Origin: Burkholderiales bacterium
GTDB taxonomy: Bacteria; Pseudomonadota; Gammaproteobacteria; Burkholderiales; CAIKXV01
Assembly (NCBI GenBank): GCA_014379045.1
Contig: JACMMK010000430.1
Coordinates: forward strand, 1 to 5,922
Direction: 5' to 3'
Length of the DNA: 5,922 bases
Shown piece after piece: positions 5,904-5,922 of the stretch. The number at the start of each line of letters is the position of its first letter. Position 1 is the first letter of the stretch. The notes beneath the pieces were generated by a model. It did no database searches. It saw only the letters and a list, made by a program, of their open reading frames with translations, and was not told the origin of the DNA. Made by a program: the position numbers and the translations under genes.

Positions 5904-5922
5904 AATACGCGCCGTTCCGACC

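Overview
The window is GC-rich throughout and tightly packed, with all supportable genes on the + strand. Base composition, overlapping starts and gene content suggest a high-GC proteobacterium, most likely a betaproteobacterium. That placement is an inference; no rRNA or marker gene is present to fix it.

Left part (1-1624): the 3' end of a branched-chain amino acid (Liv/HAAT-type) ABC transporter operon. A probable permease tail (livM-like) ends at 60. It overlaps the ATPase gene livG (TTG start at 57), whose stop overlaps the start of the second ATPase gene livF (TGATG at 918-922). LivG carries an unusual Pro/Ala/Thr-rich tail. LivF has a non-canonical D-loop directly after Walker B.

Middle gap (1625-1903): about 280 bases with weak hairpins after livF and a cluster of short inverted and direct repeats just before the next gene. 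This is the likely promoter and control region of the signalling genes. No convincing sigma-70 or sigma-54 promoter could be read by eye.

Right part (1904-5903): a two-gene signalling module. The first gene encodes a membrane histidine kinase: two membrane segments around a helical periplasmic sensor, a coiled coil, an extended DHp with His371, and a full ATPase domain. The second encodes a soluble Ser/Thr protein kinase fused to two C-terminal receiver (REC) domains. The first REC has every phosphorylation residue. The second is a diverged copy that has lost one acidic-pocket residue. The kinase is a non-RD type (HQD instead of HRD). The simplest reading is that the sensor kinase passes phosphate to the REC domain(s) and so controls Ser/Thr kinase output, joining two-component and eukaryotic-like phosphorylation in one protein.

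The two signalling genes are joined by a 109-base spacer that is itself an open 38-codon frame. Its start overlaps the histidine-kinase stop (ATGA, 3847-3850) and its stop overlaps the Ser/Thr-kinase start (ATGA, 3960-3963). Inside it lies a perfect palindrome with 11-base arms (3866-3888). This could be a tiny coupled gene, a coupling or attenuation element, or an operator. The candidate undescribed system here is the histidine kinase / small ORF / STPK-REC-REC cassette.
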